From NCBI RefSeq assembly GCF_046115505.1, contig NZ_CP170736.1, forward strand, positions 186,001 through 250,000: a stretch of DNA of 64,000 nt, read 5' to 3'. The position numbers and the translations under genes are program-made. Shown piece after piece: positions 25,707 to 33,442 of the stretch. The stretch is from Dellaglioa kimchii (GTDB taxonomy: Bacteria > Bacillota > Bacilli > Lactobacillales > Lactobacillaceae). The notes under the pieces are model-generated. The model saw only the letters and a list, made by a program, of their open reading frames with translations. It did no database searches and was not told the DNA's origin. How positions within the stretch are numbered: position 1 is the stretch's first letter; each line of letters begins with the position of its first letter.

Positions 25707-27632
25707 TTGAAAAGAATGACGAAATATGTATTATTTTTATCTAGTGTGATAGTAGGTATTGGTATCGGAGCATATCAGGCCTCGGCTAATACTTCGAAGC
25801 CTGAAGGTGTGATGGGGTCAAATGTACCTGAATCATTAGTTAAATCAGCATCTTTATTGAGTAAATCGGCTACAAATCGCGATAATTCAATTCCTGATTT
25901 ATCAGAATTTCAAGGGTCATTTACAGATGCACAAGCTAAAGTATTAAAGAAAAATTTTAAATTTATTATTTTACGTGTTCAATATGGTTCAAATCGTAAA
26001 GATTTAGTGATTGATCATAATATTGCGATGATGAAGAAATATAATATTCCATATGGTGTTTATTCATTTAGCCAATATGAAAATGTTGCTGATGCTAGAG
26101 TAGAAGCGAAAGACTTATATAACCGTGCTAAGGATGCTAAGTTCTTTGTCAATGATTATGAAGATCAAACGGTTACGAATGCTAGCAAAGCAAATACTAA
26201 CGCCACAACAAAAGCCTGGGCTGATGAGATGGCTAAATATGTAGGTAATCGTAAAATTATACTTTACTCTTATGCTAGTTTTATGAAAACATATGCCAGT
26301 ACGGCTGTTAACGCATATGATGGTTTTTGGTTAGCTGCATACCAAAGTAATGAGCCAATGGAAACAAGTCATTCGTTATGGCAATATACAAGTAATTTTA
26401 CAAATCATGGTCTATCAGGGGTTGGAAACATTGATGCAAGTATCATGTCTGGTAAAAATGCTGATTGGTTTTTAAGTACATCAACAACTAACAAACCAAC
26501 AGAAAGTACACCACCCACGAACGCAGCTGGGAAAGCACAAAGTTATAATGAATTAGTTTCAATTAAAAAATCTGGATATAATGTTTGGGGTAATTTTAGT
26601 TGGAATAAAGTTAAAAGTACGACAACCGGAAAAATTGGAAAAGTTTATAGCGCAAAATATTACTATAATCACAGTAATGGTAACAAATATTACTCATTAT
26701 ACGATAGTAAAGGCAAATGGGCTGGATATGTAAATAGTAATGCAATGGAGGTTGCTTCAGCTAAAGAATTTAAAGCAACCGCTAAAATTACTAAACGTGA
26801 TTATACTATCTGGAGTAATTTTTTCTATACGTCAGCAAAAGGAACAACAGCTAATTATTATGGTCAAAACTTAAATGTCAGATACAGATATACATTGGGT
26901 AATGGTAACGTCTATTATTCACTTTATAATAATGCAGGTACATGGTTAGGTTATATGAATAGTAATGCTTCAAATTTAGTTTATTCATCATATGATAAGA
27001 TTGTTTCTGTTAAAAATAGCTATACTATCTGGGGTAATTTTAATTGGACAAGTAAAAAAGGATCTACAGTTACTAACTCCGGACAGACATACAATGCTAA
27101 ATATGCGTATAAGATTAATGGTAATACGTATTACTCACTATATAATGCTAATAATGTTTGGAAAGGCTATGTTAACAGCAATGCTACGAATACCTTAGTA
27201 GCCAAATCATTGAAGGCTAAGGTTAAAATTAGCGATAAAGGTTATAATGTCTGGGGTAATTTCTTGTGGTCATCTAAAAAAGGAACTTCTAGTAATTACT
27301 ATGGTCAAACATATAATGTTAGATACAGATATACTACAGGAAACGGAAATATTTACTACTCACTTTATAACGATGCCGGTAAATGGATGGGTTATGTGAA
27401 TAATAAAGCAACTAGCCATATTTATACTAAATACAATAAAATTGTCTCTGTTAAAAGAAGTTATGATATCTGGGGTAATTTTAATTGGACGGTAAAAAAA
27501 GGGTCAACTATAGCTAACTCAGGTACGAAATATACAGTAAAATATGCTTATTCAATTAATGGCAATAAATATTACTCGATATACAATGCAAATGGTAAAT
27601 GGCAAGGATATGTAAACAGCAACGCATTTTAA
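25707..27632 (+). CDS. Secreted GH25 lysozyme (muramidase) with five SH3-like wall-binding repeats
   Basis: 641 residues. A signal peptide (about 1-28, ending AYQASA-NTS) is followed by a GH25 domain (about 62-245). It has DLSEFQG at the first catalytic strand, VNDYEDQ carrying the D-x-E pair, and WQYTSN near the end. Five C-terminal SH3_8-like repeats of about 70 residues start near residue 288; each contains (V/I)WGNF.W, YYSLYN and W.GY(V/M)NSNA. Repeats 2 and 4 resemble each other, as do 3 and 5. It should cleave the glycan strands of its own wall or of neighbouring cells. The start is a TTG with AAGGGCGG about eight bases upstream; the ATG three codons later has no site at usable distance. 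Confidence 0.92.
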   Translation: MKRMTKYVLFLSSVIVGIGIGAYQASANTSKPEGVMGSNVPESLVKSASLLSKSATNRDNSIPDLSEFQGSFTDAQAKVLKKNFKFIILRVQYGSNRKDLVIDHNIAMMKKYNIPYGVYSFSQYENVADARVEAKDLYNRAKDAKFFVNDYEDQTVTNASKANTNATTKAWADEMAKYVGNRKIILYSYASFMKTYASTAVNAYDGFWLAAYQSNEPMETSHSLWQYTSNFTNHGLSGVGNIDASIMSGKNADWFLSTSTTNKPTESTPPTNAAGKAQSYNELVSIKKSGYNVWGNFSWNKVKSTTTGKIGKVYSAKYYYNHSNGNKYYSLYDSKGKWAGYVNSNAMEVASAKEFKATAKITKRDYTIWSNFFYTSAKGTTANYYGQNLNVRYRYTLGNGNVYYSLYNNAGTWLGYMNSNASNLVYSSYDKIVSVKNSYTIWGNFNWTSKKGSTVTNSGQTYNAKYAYKINGNTYYSLYNANNVWKGYVNSNATNTLVAKSLKAKVKISDKGYNVWGNFLWSSKKGTSSNYYGQTYNVRYRYTTGNGNIYYSLYNDAGKWMGYVNNKATSHIYTKYNKIVSVKRSYDIWGNFNWTVKKGSTIANSGTKYTVKYAYSINGNKYYSIYNANGKWQGYVNSNAF

Positions 27633-27694
27633 ATGAAAATAGTTCTAAGTTAATTGTTGTTGATGAATTATGATATTGAAAGACAGTGTGACTT

Positions 27695-27750
27695 AAAAAT
27701 GCCTCATAATCGTTAGACCTACGTCTAATAATTATGAGGCATTTTTTTAT
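27695..27750 (+). terminator. Intrinsic terminator of the lysozyme gene
   Basis: A long interrupted stem pairs AAAAATGCCTCATAAT with ATTATGAGGCATTTTT, with an inner TTAGAC/GTCTAA stem, then a run of T. Confidence 0.92.
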
Positions 27751-27881
27751 ATTGATAAATTTAAAGTTGATTTTGAACGCAACCTAAAGTGCATGGTGGG
27801 AACCGGATGATAAATAATTATTTAATTTAAAAATACAGTCATACAACAGCAGCTGATGAGAGGGTATACGGTTATTATTGC

Positions 27882-27910
27882 AAAAAAAAAACCTACCCGA
27901 AGGTAAGTTT
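27882..27910 (-). terminator. Intrinsic terminator of cspA
   Basis: On the minus strand an eight-base-pair stem with a TTCG-type tetraloop (27890-27897 with 27902-27909) is followed by about ten T. Confidence 0.9.
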
Positions 27911-27923
27911 TAAAGGCTTATAA

Positions 27924-28124
27924 TTAAGCTTTAACAACGTTAGTTGCTTGTGGTCCACGATCAGAATCTTCAACATCGAAAGTAACTGCTTGGCCTTCGT
28001 CAAGTGATTTAAAACCGTCACCTTGGATAGCTGAGAAATGAACGAAAACGTCGTCGCCAGATTCGCGAGTAATAAAACCAAAACCTTTATCTGCATTAAA
28101 CCATTTTACTGTACCTTGTTCCAT
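27924..28124 (-). CDS. cspA: Cold-shock protein, CspA family
   Basis: 66 residues forming a single cold-shock domain with both RNA-binding motifs, KGFGFI (RNP1) and VFVHFSA (RNP2). It binds single-stranded RNA and DNA and melts mRNA structure at low temperature. The upstream region on the minus strand (28125-28260) is AT-rich with a small GTGCTTACAGCAC hairpin just before the GGAGG site, consistent with the long 5' leaders usual for csp genes. Confidence 0.97.
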   Translation of the reverse strand: MEQGTVKWFNADKGFGFITRESGDDVFVHFSAIQGDGFKSLDEGQAVTFDVEDSDRGPQATNVVKA

Positions 28125-28284
28125 AATATGAAACCTCCATGTGCTGTAAGCACTAATATATTTTGCATTTGTTGATTGAACTATTAAAAAGAAGTGTGTT
28201 CATAAATGAAACAAATCACCTTTAAATAACCGAACCATAAATACATAAGTTTAATATACCATCTAATGACGATTAATGCAAATG

Positions 28285-28569
28285 TTATTTGCTCGATTTA
28301 GTGTGTTTTTTAAGATAATGCAGTAATTCTGTTTCATTACGAAATTCATGTGGGCTAACTTGATTATGAAGTCGAATCGTAATTTTATTAATTTTGATTC
28401 GACCAGTCCAAGTATACGTGTATTCAACGATAAATCTATTATTGAGATCATCCTCATCTAAGCCAAAATTAAGTACGTAAATATGATCTGGAACCATTAA
28501 CGGATTGAGATGTTCTTTATCGTAATAAATTTTGTTTGCTCTTAAGAATTTTTTTGTCTTACTTAACAT
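28285..28569 (-). CDS. Hypothetical protein (94 aa)
   Basis: A basic, soluble-looking protein of 94 residues without membrane segment or signal. The middle (YVLNFGLDEDDLNNRFIVEYTYTW) looks beta-rich and the end is helical. A GGAGG-type site (TTTGGAGG) lies upstream of the ATG, supporting real translation. It has the same strand as cspA but is separated by 160 bases. I do not recognise a family. Confidence 0.6.
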   Translation of the reverse strand: MLSKTKKFLRANKIYYDKEHLNPLMVPDHIYVLNFGLDEDDLNNRFIVEYTYTWTGRIKINKITIRLHNQVSPHEFRNETELLHYLKKHTKSSK

Positions 28570-29253
28570 AGTGTATAAACCTCCAAACTATTATTATAGT
28601 GTATTCAAAATGAAGGAGACAGAATTGAATCGGGGATTTAAGTTGCTGTCACTTTATTAATTTAAGTACCATCATTAAAATATCTCATTTAGTATATCAT
28701 AAATAGAACATAAAATGAGAAAATACTATATAAATCATTCGGAAAAATTGACAATAAACAAAAACATGTTAAGGTTATAGTAGCTCAATATTAATATTCT
28801 TAGTATAAATTATTCAGTTTGATGATTTCTATTCATTTATTCACGCTGGCGCAACCAAGGAGTTGCAAGGATGTAAAGTAGGTAGGGTTACATCGTTTAG
28901 AAGTAGAATTAGTAACTTATTTTAAAATTAATTAACTCAAAATTAAATATAAATATTCAGTGAGAAGGCTACCAGCAGAATTTGTTGGTAGCCTTCGTCA
29001 ATTAAAAATAAATATAGTATTAAAAATTAAGATCGGGTATGAATGTTAGAATCTTTAAAATATAACCCTTTATTACTTTATTGAAGTATTTAGAGTTTGC
29101 ATACGAAGGAGGTAGGTATTGTTTACCTGCTTTTTTTAGTGTTTAATATGTGAGTATATGAAAGCAAATTAAGGGAGGCATTACGACTAAAAAATATTTG
29201 AGTCGTAAAAAAAGGTTAAATAATTAATTTTAAATTTTGGTTAAGGAGATTCT
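28570..29253. other. Long gene-free stretch with three hairpins and a duplicated leader
   Basis: No frame with credible start and length. Inverted repeats lie at 28851-28866 (GCAAC/GTTGC), 28870-28894 (GATGTAA/TTACATC) and 28964-28996 (11-base-pair GC-rich stem, no T-tract). A weak hairpin followed by seven T is at 29110-29137. The segment 29070-29215 resembles the region just upstream of the gene at 30804. TTGACA at 28748 lacks a well-spaced -10. Confidence 0.5.
29183..29228 (+). pseudogene. Possible relic of a gene start similar to the one at 30804
   Basis: After GGGAGG, the codons from ATT at 29181 read (I)TTKKYLSRKKRLNN then stop. This resembles the start MAKTYLSKGTRTKH of the protein at 30804, and the upstream DNA is also similar (TGTTTACCT, T7, TAAT, ATAT...GAGG). 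The initiator is ATT rather than ATG, so a decayed copy is the simplest reading. The same bases form a TACGACT/AGTCGTA stem (29182-29207), so a structural role is an alternative. Confidence 0.35.
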
Positions 29254-29997
29254 ATGAGTTCTAAACAACGATTATGTCCTATTTGTAGCACGTCTTACGA
29301 AAAAGATGCTAAACTCTGTTCAAAATGTGGCTTTAACTTAGCACGTAAAAGTTTTGTTAATGAATCAATTGATATCGAAGAACGCCAACGACAGGTTAGT
29401 CAAAAACGTCATAATAAGCGATGTCCAACATATATTTTTCTTTTTATTGCTTTGTTGAGCAGCGCTGTAATTGGCTGCATCTGCTCGGGTTATTTTACTG
29501 CACAAACAACGTCAACGATATCTATTAAATCAGAGGACTATTCCAGTCAATCTGATGAGTCGACCACATCACAAAATCAAGCTTCTTCTAGTACAGTTTT
29601 TTCGGAATCAACTCATAAAAAATATGTGATTTCAAAAACTGATATGACTAAAATTAAAAATTTAGAACAGCGCCTCACGATAACTCAACAACATATTATA
29701 GCTTATATGTACTGGTTAGAGGTTTCCGGTCAATCTTTAAACTCTGATGGTCAAAAGGATAATCAGGATGAATTTTCAGCTGATTTAATTGGCGAACATC
29801 GTTGGGCGCTTTATAAAGGGAGTCTAATTGAAGTTAATTACCAATATGAAAATCATCACTATGCCTTCTTGATGAATCATGATATGGATCCTGAATCTCC
29901 AGATACGTTAGATATGCTTTATAAGCGATATACCAGTGTCCCTAGTTACCGAAAAACCTATAAAAAAATACAAAAAGAATGGCGGAATTATGAATAA
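29254..29997 (+). CDS. Zinc-ribbon membrane protein with extracytoplasmic domain
   Basis: 247 residues. An N-terminal zinc ribbon (CPIC-x12-CSKC, residues 8-27) faces the cytoplasm. A single membrane helix (about 66-88) is followed by a Ser/Thr/Gln linker (about 89-125) and an external helical/beta domain of about 120 residues. This zinc-ribbon, helix, Ser-rich linker, small domain layout is common in uncharacterised surface proteins of lactobacilli. A clear AAGGAG site precedes the ATG. The external domain is not recognised. A 9-base inverted repeat (TTATCTAAT/ATTAGATAA) at 30005-30037 lies just past the stop. Confidence 0.8.
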   Translation: MSSKQRLCPICSTSYEKDAKLCSKCGFNLARKSFVNESIDIEERQRQVSQKRHNKRCPTYIFLFIALLSSAVIGCICSGYFTAQTTSTISIKSEDYSSQSDESTTSQNQASSSTVFSESTHKKYVISKTDMTKIKNLEQRLTITQQHIIAYMYWLEVSGQSLNSDGQKDNQDEFSADLIGEHRWALYKGSLIEVNYQYENHHYAFLMNHDMDPESPDTLDMLYKRYTSVPSYRKTYKKIQKEWRNYE

Positions 29998-30803
29998 AGA
30001 TAGGTTATCTAATTATTTGAGTATAGTGATTAGATAAACACATCAGTTTTTAAATTTAGTTATTCCGGCATTTTCGATTCCCTGAAGAGAACGTATATAT
30101 TTAACTTTGAGTGTAAAATAATTTAATTGAAATGATAAAAATGAACATCCTGGGGTCTAAAAATATTAGCCAAAATTTAGAAAAGTAAATCCGAAAGATA
30201 TAGTAAACTCCGAAAAAAAGAATTATTTTCATGCCAGGGGGGGCTAATAAATATGTCCCTGGTATAGTAATTAAAGTTTATAAATTAGTGAATATAATCA
30301 TAAGAAAAAAGGCAGTACATTTTGCGTGCGCCCCAGGTTAAAAAAGTGATTATGTTGAAGCTCTGAAAACAGTGGCATTACTAATAATAGATGTGTCTCC
30401 CTAATATAAAATGGCTAAGAAATAACCTAAACTATTTACGACGGTTCATCATGCATGGCATGCTTAAAAGCACGACCCCAATGAGTAGCTAGATTGAAAG
30501 CATGGTAGATGAATATGAGAAAGTTCGGGATGGAACTGGAAAAAGTTAGTAGAACTTGGGATATTTGAAGGGAGCGGAACTATCAAATATCAGTGTTGGA
30601 GAAGTGCTGATATTGTAGCGCGGAGAGAGAGGTGCCTTATTACTTTACTGAAATATTTAGAGCTGGTAAGCTGCTAGTAATTAACGATAATTAAATATAT
30701 AGTTTTGTTTTTATAGTATTGAAATATAGTTTGGATAAATAATGTTTACCTATTTTTTTAATGGTTAATTGAACATATAAATATGAAAACACCGGAGGAT
30801 AAA
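29998..30803. other. 800-base gene-free stretch rich in inverted repeats; structured RNA or decayed element
   Basis: No open frame of note in any direction. An outer pair CCTGGGG (30149-30155) and CCCCAGG (30331-30337) encloses a hairpin at 30232-30264. From 30523 to 30614 a chain of stems follows, including GATATTTGA/TCAAATATC (30560-30591) and AATATCAG/CTGATATT (30586-30614), which share bases and are mutually exclusive. GTGCGCCCC at 30326-30334 resembles the 5' boundary of group II introns, but no domain V or reverse transcriptase is present. Base composition is locally more GC-rich than the flanks. Confidence 0.5.
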
Positions 30804-31550
30804 ATGGCAAAGACATATTTAAGTAAAGGAACGAGAACGAAGCATACCTATGAATTTTATAAAGATAGACAAGATAATCCACAATGGAGAGACGACTTTT
30901 TAAGGGTTAGATTAATAAGAAGGCGTATGATAATTTTGCGATTATTATTTGTAATACTTGTTATAGGAATTATTGGCGTTTTGGGGTCCCATCTCATTGG
31001 AAAACGAACTACTAAAAGTGACCATAACGCTATGGTAAGTTCTAGCACTAGTTCTTTAGTGAAACAAAGTGAATCTAATAGTACCAATGGTGGAACAAAT
31101 GAGTCATCTTCAGTTAACAGTAAGGAAGACCAGGAAACGATAGTGGGAAAATATTCAGTTCCTATAGAAAATCTAAATGGTAAGAACTTTAAAGGGTATT
31201 ATCGTGATGCGCTTGGTACGGGAGAAGATACTAGCCTATTATTTTCTCTTAATAATCAATCTGGGGATGGGACTATGACGGAGACATTAAAATTGAAAAG
31301 TGGAGAATCTGTGATAAATAAATATGTGGCACATTATCAAGAAATTGAAACAAAAAAAATTAGTGCTCAGAATGATCAGGAAGTACAAAGTAAAAATACA
31401 AGACAAGTAAAAGTGAATACTGAGATAGTGGTGGATGAATCAGATAATAATAGTAGACGTATATACTATGCATTTAGTAATAATTCTGGTGGTATCACGG
31501 TTAGCCTTGCAGGTCGAGATACATATGGAATCACTGATTATTGGGGATGA
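30804..31550 (+). CDS. Membrane-anchored protein, Ser-rich linker, unknown external domain
   Basis: 248 residues from the ATG at 30804, which has CGGAGG seven bases upstream (an ATG at 30783 lies before that site). The basic N-terminus (KGTRTKH...RLIRRRMI) is followed by one membrane helix (about 50-70), a Ser/Asn/Thr linker (about 80-110), and a beta-rich external domain of about 135 residues ending RDTYGITDYWG. It resembles the zinc-ribbon protein upstream in layout but not in sequence. Family not recognised. Confidence 0.75.
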   Translation: MAKTYLSKGTRTKHTYEFYKDRQDNPQWRDDFLRVRLIRRRMIILRLLFVILVIGIIGVLGSHLIGKRTTKSDHNAMVSSSTSSLVKQSESNSTNGGTNESSSVNSKEDQETIVGKYSVPIENLNGKNFKGYYRDALGTGEDTSLLFSLNNQSGDGTMTETLKLKSGESVINKYVAHYQEIETKKISAQNDQEVQSKNTRQVKVNTEIVVDESDNNSRRIYYAFSNNSGGITVSLAGRDTYGITDYWG

Positions 31551-31827
31551 GTATGCCTTTAAGCATTCACATAGTGGTGCTTTTTTGTATCCTAAATCAG
31601 AAATAATATTACAGCCTATGGTAGACAAAGTAATTTTTTATGAATTCTATTTTTGTACTACTATTTAGAAATAAACAGATTAATGAATAAATTGTAAAAT
31701 TTATCAGCTATTCAAAAGAGATGTTAGCGTGATGATTCTTAGGTATAAAAAGTGAAATTAGAGGTATATAATCCGATGGTAAGTTCTTAGCTAGTTTATA
31801 GTCAATTTTATTGATTTTCTTATTTTT

Positions 31828-31853
31828 GAGACACCTTAATTGGTGTCTTTTTT
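31828..31853. terminator. Intrinsic terminator between converging genes
   Basis: GACACC/GGTGTC stem (31830-31847) with seven T on the plus strand. It probably ends the transcript of the gene at 30804; the 285 bases between show nothing else clear. The stop of the minus-strand gene lies in its loop. Confidence 0.75.
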
Positions 31854-32501
31854 TATTATTTCATTTTTTTCAATAATAGTATCGTTACTTGAATTATTCA
31901 ATGCCTTTTGTTCGTATGTATTTCCATCTTTTTTGGCCCGATATATTAAAGATCTTTTCTTAAAATAATGGTAGATATTCCATCTATTCACTTTTTTAGG
32001 CAAACTAGGGCGTTTAATTAAATCGTGGTCACTTGGCTTGTAATAATACATGTTATTATAAATATCCCAAAAATAAATATAGTATATGACCCTACTTTTT
32101 TGTTTCTTATCATTAGAAAATTGAGTGTTCTTGTCATGTATCAATTCATTGGTAGTGATATTGATAATATCAGATGTTTCTAAACTTAGAATTGGTTGTG
32201 CCACTAAAATATTTCCAGTAGTATTATTTTTTAATATAACAATTCCCCAAAAAACAGTTCCTTTACCATTATTTTCCAAAGAAATTCTATTAGTTAATTT
32301 AGTAGTTCTGCTGTCTACAACCCTACTATTAAAATGGATACTAGTTTCAAATAAATGTGGTACTGATTTATCATAAGTTTTTTTACTGATACTATATCCA
32401 GCAACTGCAGTTATTAATGATGCAAAGGCTAATAGAGGTATTGAATGCTGAATTATTGTATAGTTCCATGCGCTAAGTAGTAAATTTATAACAAATTTCA
32501 A
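31836..32501 (-). CDS. Hypothetical membrane-anchored protein (221 aa)
   Basis: An N-terminal hydrophobic region (about 1-38, one or two helices) is followed by a region of about 120 residues rich in beta-type sequence (residues 60-125, RISLENNGKGTVFWGIVILKN...), which may resemble small beta-sandwich domains. The C-terminus is basic, Asn-rich and soluble, probably cytoplasmic. AGAGGTA lies about ten bases upstream of the ATG. Codon use is very AT-rich, fitting accessory DNA. No family recognised. Confidence 0.65.
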   Translation of the reverse strand: MKFVINLLLSAWNYTIIQHSIPLLAFASLITAVAGYSISKKTYDKSVPHLFETSIHFNSRVVDSRTTKLTNRISLENNGKGTVFWGIVILKNNTTGNILVAQPILSLETSDIINITTNELIHDKNTQFSNDKKQKSRVIYYIYFWDIYNNMYYYKPSDHDLIKRPSLPKKVNRWNIYHYFKKRSLIYRAKKDGNTYEQKALNNSSNDTIIEKNEIIKKDTN

Positions 32502-32539
32502 TATAGTACCTCTTCCTAGTCCAATATTGCTTAAGCAAA

Positions 32540-32571
32540 TAAAAAAAGAACACCATCTATATCAGTGTTCT
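32540..32571 (-). terminator. Terminator downstream of tRNA-Gln
   Basis: On the minus strand AGAACAC and GTGTTCT (32547-32553 with 32565-32571) form a stem followed by seven T. It lies 145 bases beyond the tRNA-Gln gene. Confidence 0.75.
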
Positions 32572-32714
32572 AATCACGCCCTGCAAACTTTATTATTATG
32601 TTTCTCGTGGCTCACTACTCATGTAAATAGGTGAAAATGAATGATAACCCATTAAATAGAAAACCTTCAGTACCAAGTGTTTTGAAAGCCTGTGATAATG
32701 GCTGACAAGTAAAA

Positions 32715-32787
32715 TTGGGTAAGTAGGGATCGAACCTACAGATTGCGGATTCAGAGTCCGGCGCCTTACCAGTTTGGCTATTACCCA
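32715..32787 (-). tRNA. tRNA-Gln (anticodon CTG)
   Basis: The acceptor stem TGGGTAA/TTACCCA pairs fully. The D-stem is GCC/GGC, the anticodon loop CTCTGAA gives CTG (reads CAG), and the T-arm is GTAGGTTCGATCCCTAC. The 3' CCA is not encoded. The outermost anticodon-stem pair is a C-C mismatch (positions 27/43), unusual but tolerable. Most lactic acid bacteria rely on tRNA-Gln(TTG), so a CTG isoacceptor is noteworthy. Confidence 0.9.
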
Positions 32788-32805
32788 AGAATAATTAACT
32801 TCCTA

Positions 32806-32834
32806 ATTTTAGCGATATAACGGTCTTTTGTCAA
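32806..32834 (-). promoter_or_regulatory. Promoter of tRNA-Gln
   Basis: On the minus strand TTGACA (32829-32834), a 17-base spacer and TAAAAT (32806-32811) form a near-consensus sigma-A promoter, with -10 about 19 bases from the tRNA 5' end. Confidence 0.8.
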
Positions 32835-33053
32835 ATAGAAAATAGTAATATTTTGTTGAAACAATAAGAAATAGTAAAGATGATTAATTATTGATAAAGA
32901 AAAGTGACGATTACTTTTCTAATTGATACATAACGTTATAATGAAGGACATAAAGATTGTGCTATGTAGAGAAAGTACAAATGAATAAATTAAGCTAAAG
33001 TTTTGCACATTTTATTAAGTTATTATTCTATAGATGAGTTTGAGGCGAACGTA

Positions 33054-33260
33054 TTGGAAATAAAACTAAGACGTGAATTAAAAAAGTTATACATTAGATT
33101 GTTGATTGCGTGTGTCACAACGTTATTGATAGGCACCACGAAGGTTCTCCTAAAATATGAATGGTTATCTTTTGTTATGTGGGCTGCTGCATTGTACTGT
33201 CTCGGTTTGTATCTGTATTGTTGTTTTATTCAATTTTTAATTTGGCATAAAAATCATTGA
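33054..33260 (+). CDS. Small two-helix membrane protein (hypothetical)
   Basis: Starting at the TTG at 33054 with GAGG eight bases upstream, the frame encodes 68 residues: a basic amphipathic start (MEIKLRRELKKLYIRL) and two hydrophobic segments (about 13-34 and 40-63). A longer frame from a TTG at 33003 lacks a ribosome site. It lies between the two tRNA genes. No family recognised; translation is not certain. Confidence 0.45.
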   Translation: MEIKLRRELKKLYIRLLIACVTTLLIGTTKVLLKYEWLSFVMWAAALYCLGLYLYCCFIQFLIWHKNH

Positions 33261-33284
33261 CATCAAATCTATATGGGTTATACT
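33257..33284 (+). promoter_or_regulatory. Promoter of tRNA-Glu
   Basis: TTGACA (33257-33262), a 16-base spacer and TATACT (33279-33284), 15 bases before the tRNA 5' end. Confidence 0.85.
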
Positions 33285-33298
33285 TAAAAGAGTATTTT

Positions 33299-33371
33299 TG
33301 CCCAATGGTCAAATTGGTTAAGACGTCGCCCTCTCAAGGCGGAATTACGGGTTCGAGCCCCGTTTGGGCGA
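33299..33371 (+). tRNA. tRNA-Glu (anticodon CTC)
   Basis: Acceptor stem TGCCCAA with TTGGGCG (first pair T-G), D-stem GTC/GAC, anticodon stem TCGCC/GGCGG, loop CTCTCAA giving anticodon CTC (reads GAG), T-arm ACGGGTTCGAGCCCCGT, discriminator A at 33371. The 3' CCA is not encoded. The usual species in this group is tRNA-Glu(TTC). Having its own consensus promoter and following terminator suggests it is expressed. Confidence 0.88.
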
Positions 33372-33397
33372 TAAAAGATGTAATTAATTAGAATATT

Positions 33398-33440
33398 AAA
33401 AAAAGTGATTAAGTAGGGTAACCTGCTTAATCACTTTTTT
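33398..33440. terminator. Bidirectional terminator after tRNA-Glu and after the minus-strand gene
   Basis: A strong stem (AAAGTGATTAAGTAGG with CCTGCTTAATCACTTT, one G-U pair) flanked by A7 and T6 serves both converging transcripts. Confidence 0.93.
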
Positions 33441-33442
33441 GT

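Noticed and set aside
26550..27629. Repetitive DNA that might be a CRISPR array or satellite
   Set aside because: The periodicity (about 210 bases) is in frame with protein repeats of the lysozyme; no short spaced identical repeats.
28748..28781. Promoter TTGACA...TATAGT in the gene-free stretch
   Set aside because: The spacer is 22 bases, too long for a normal sigma-A promoter.
30326..30660. Complete group II intron
   Set aside because: Only a GTGCGCCCC-like 5' boundary is seen; no domain V hairpin, maturase or intron 3' end could be found, so no intron is annotated.
31440..31628. 62-codon minus-strand and 77-codon plus-strand frames around 31435-31668
   Set aside because: They overlap the end of the membrane-protein gene and a spacer, lack ribosome sites and have no protein-like features.
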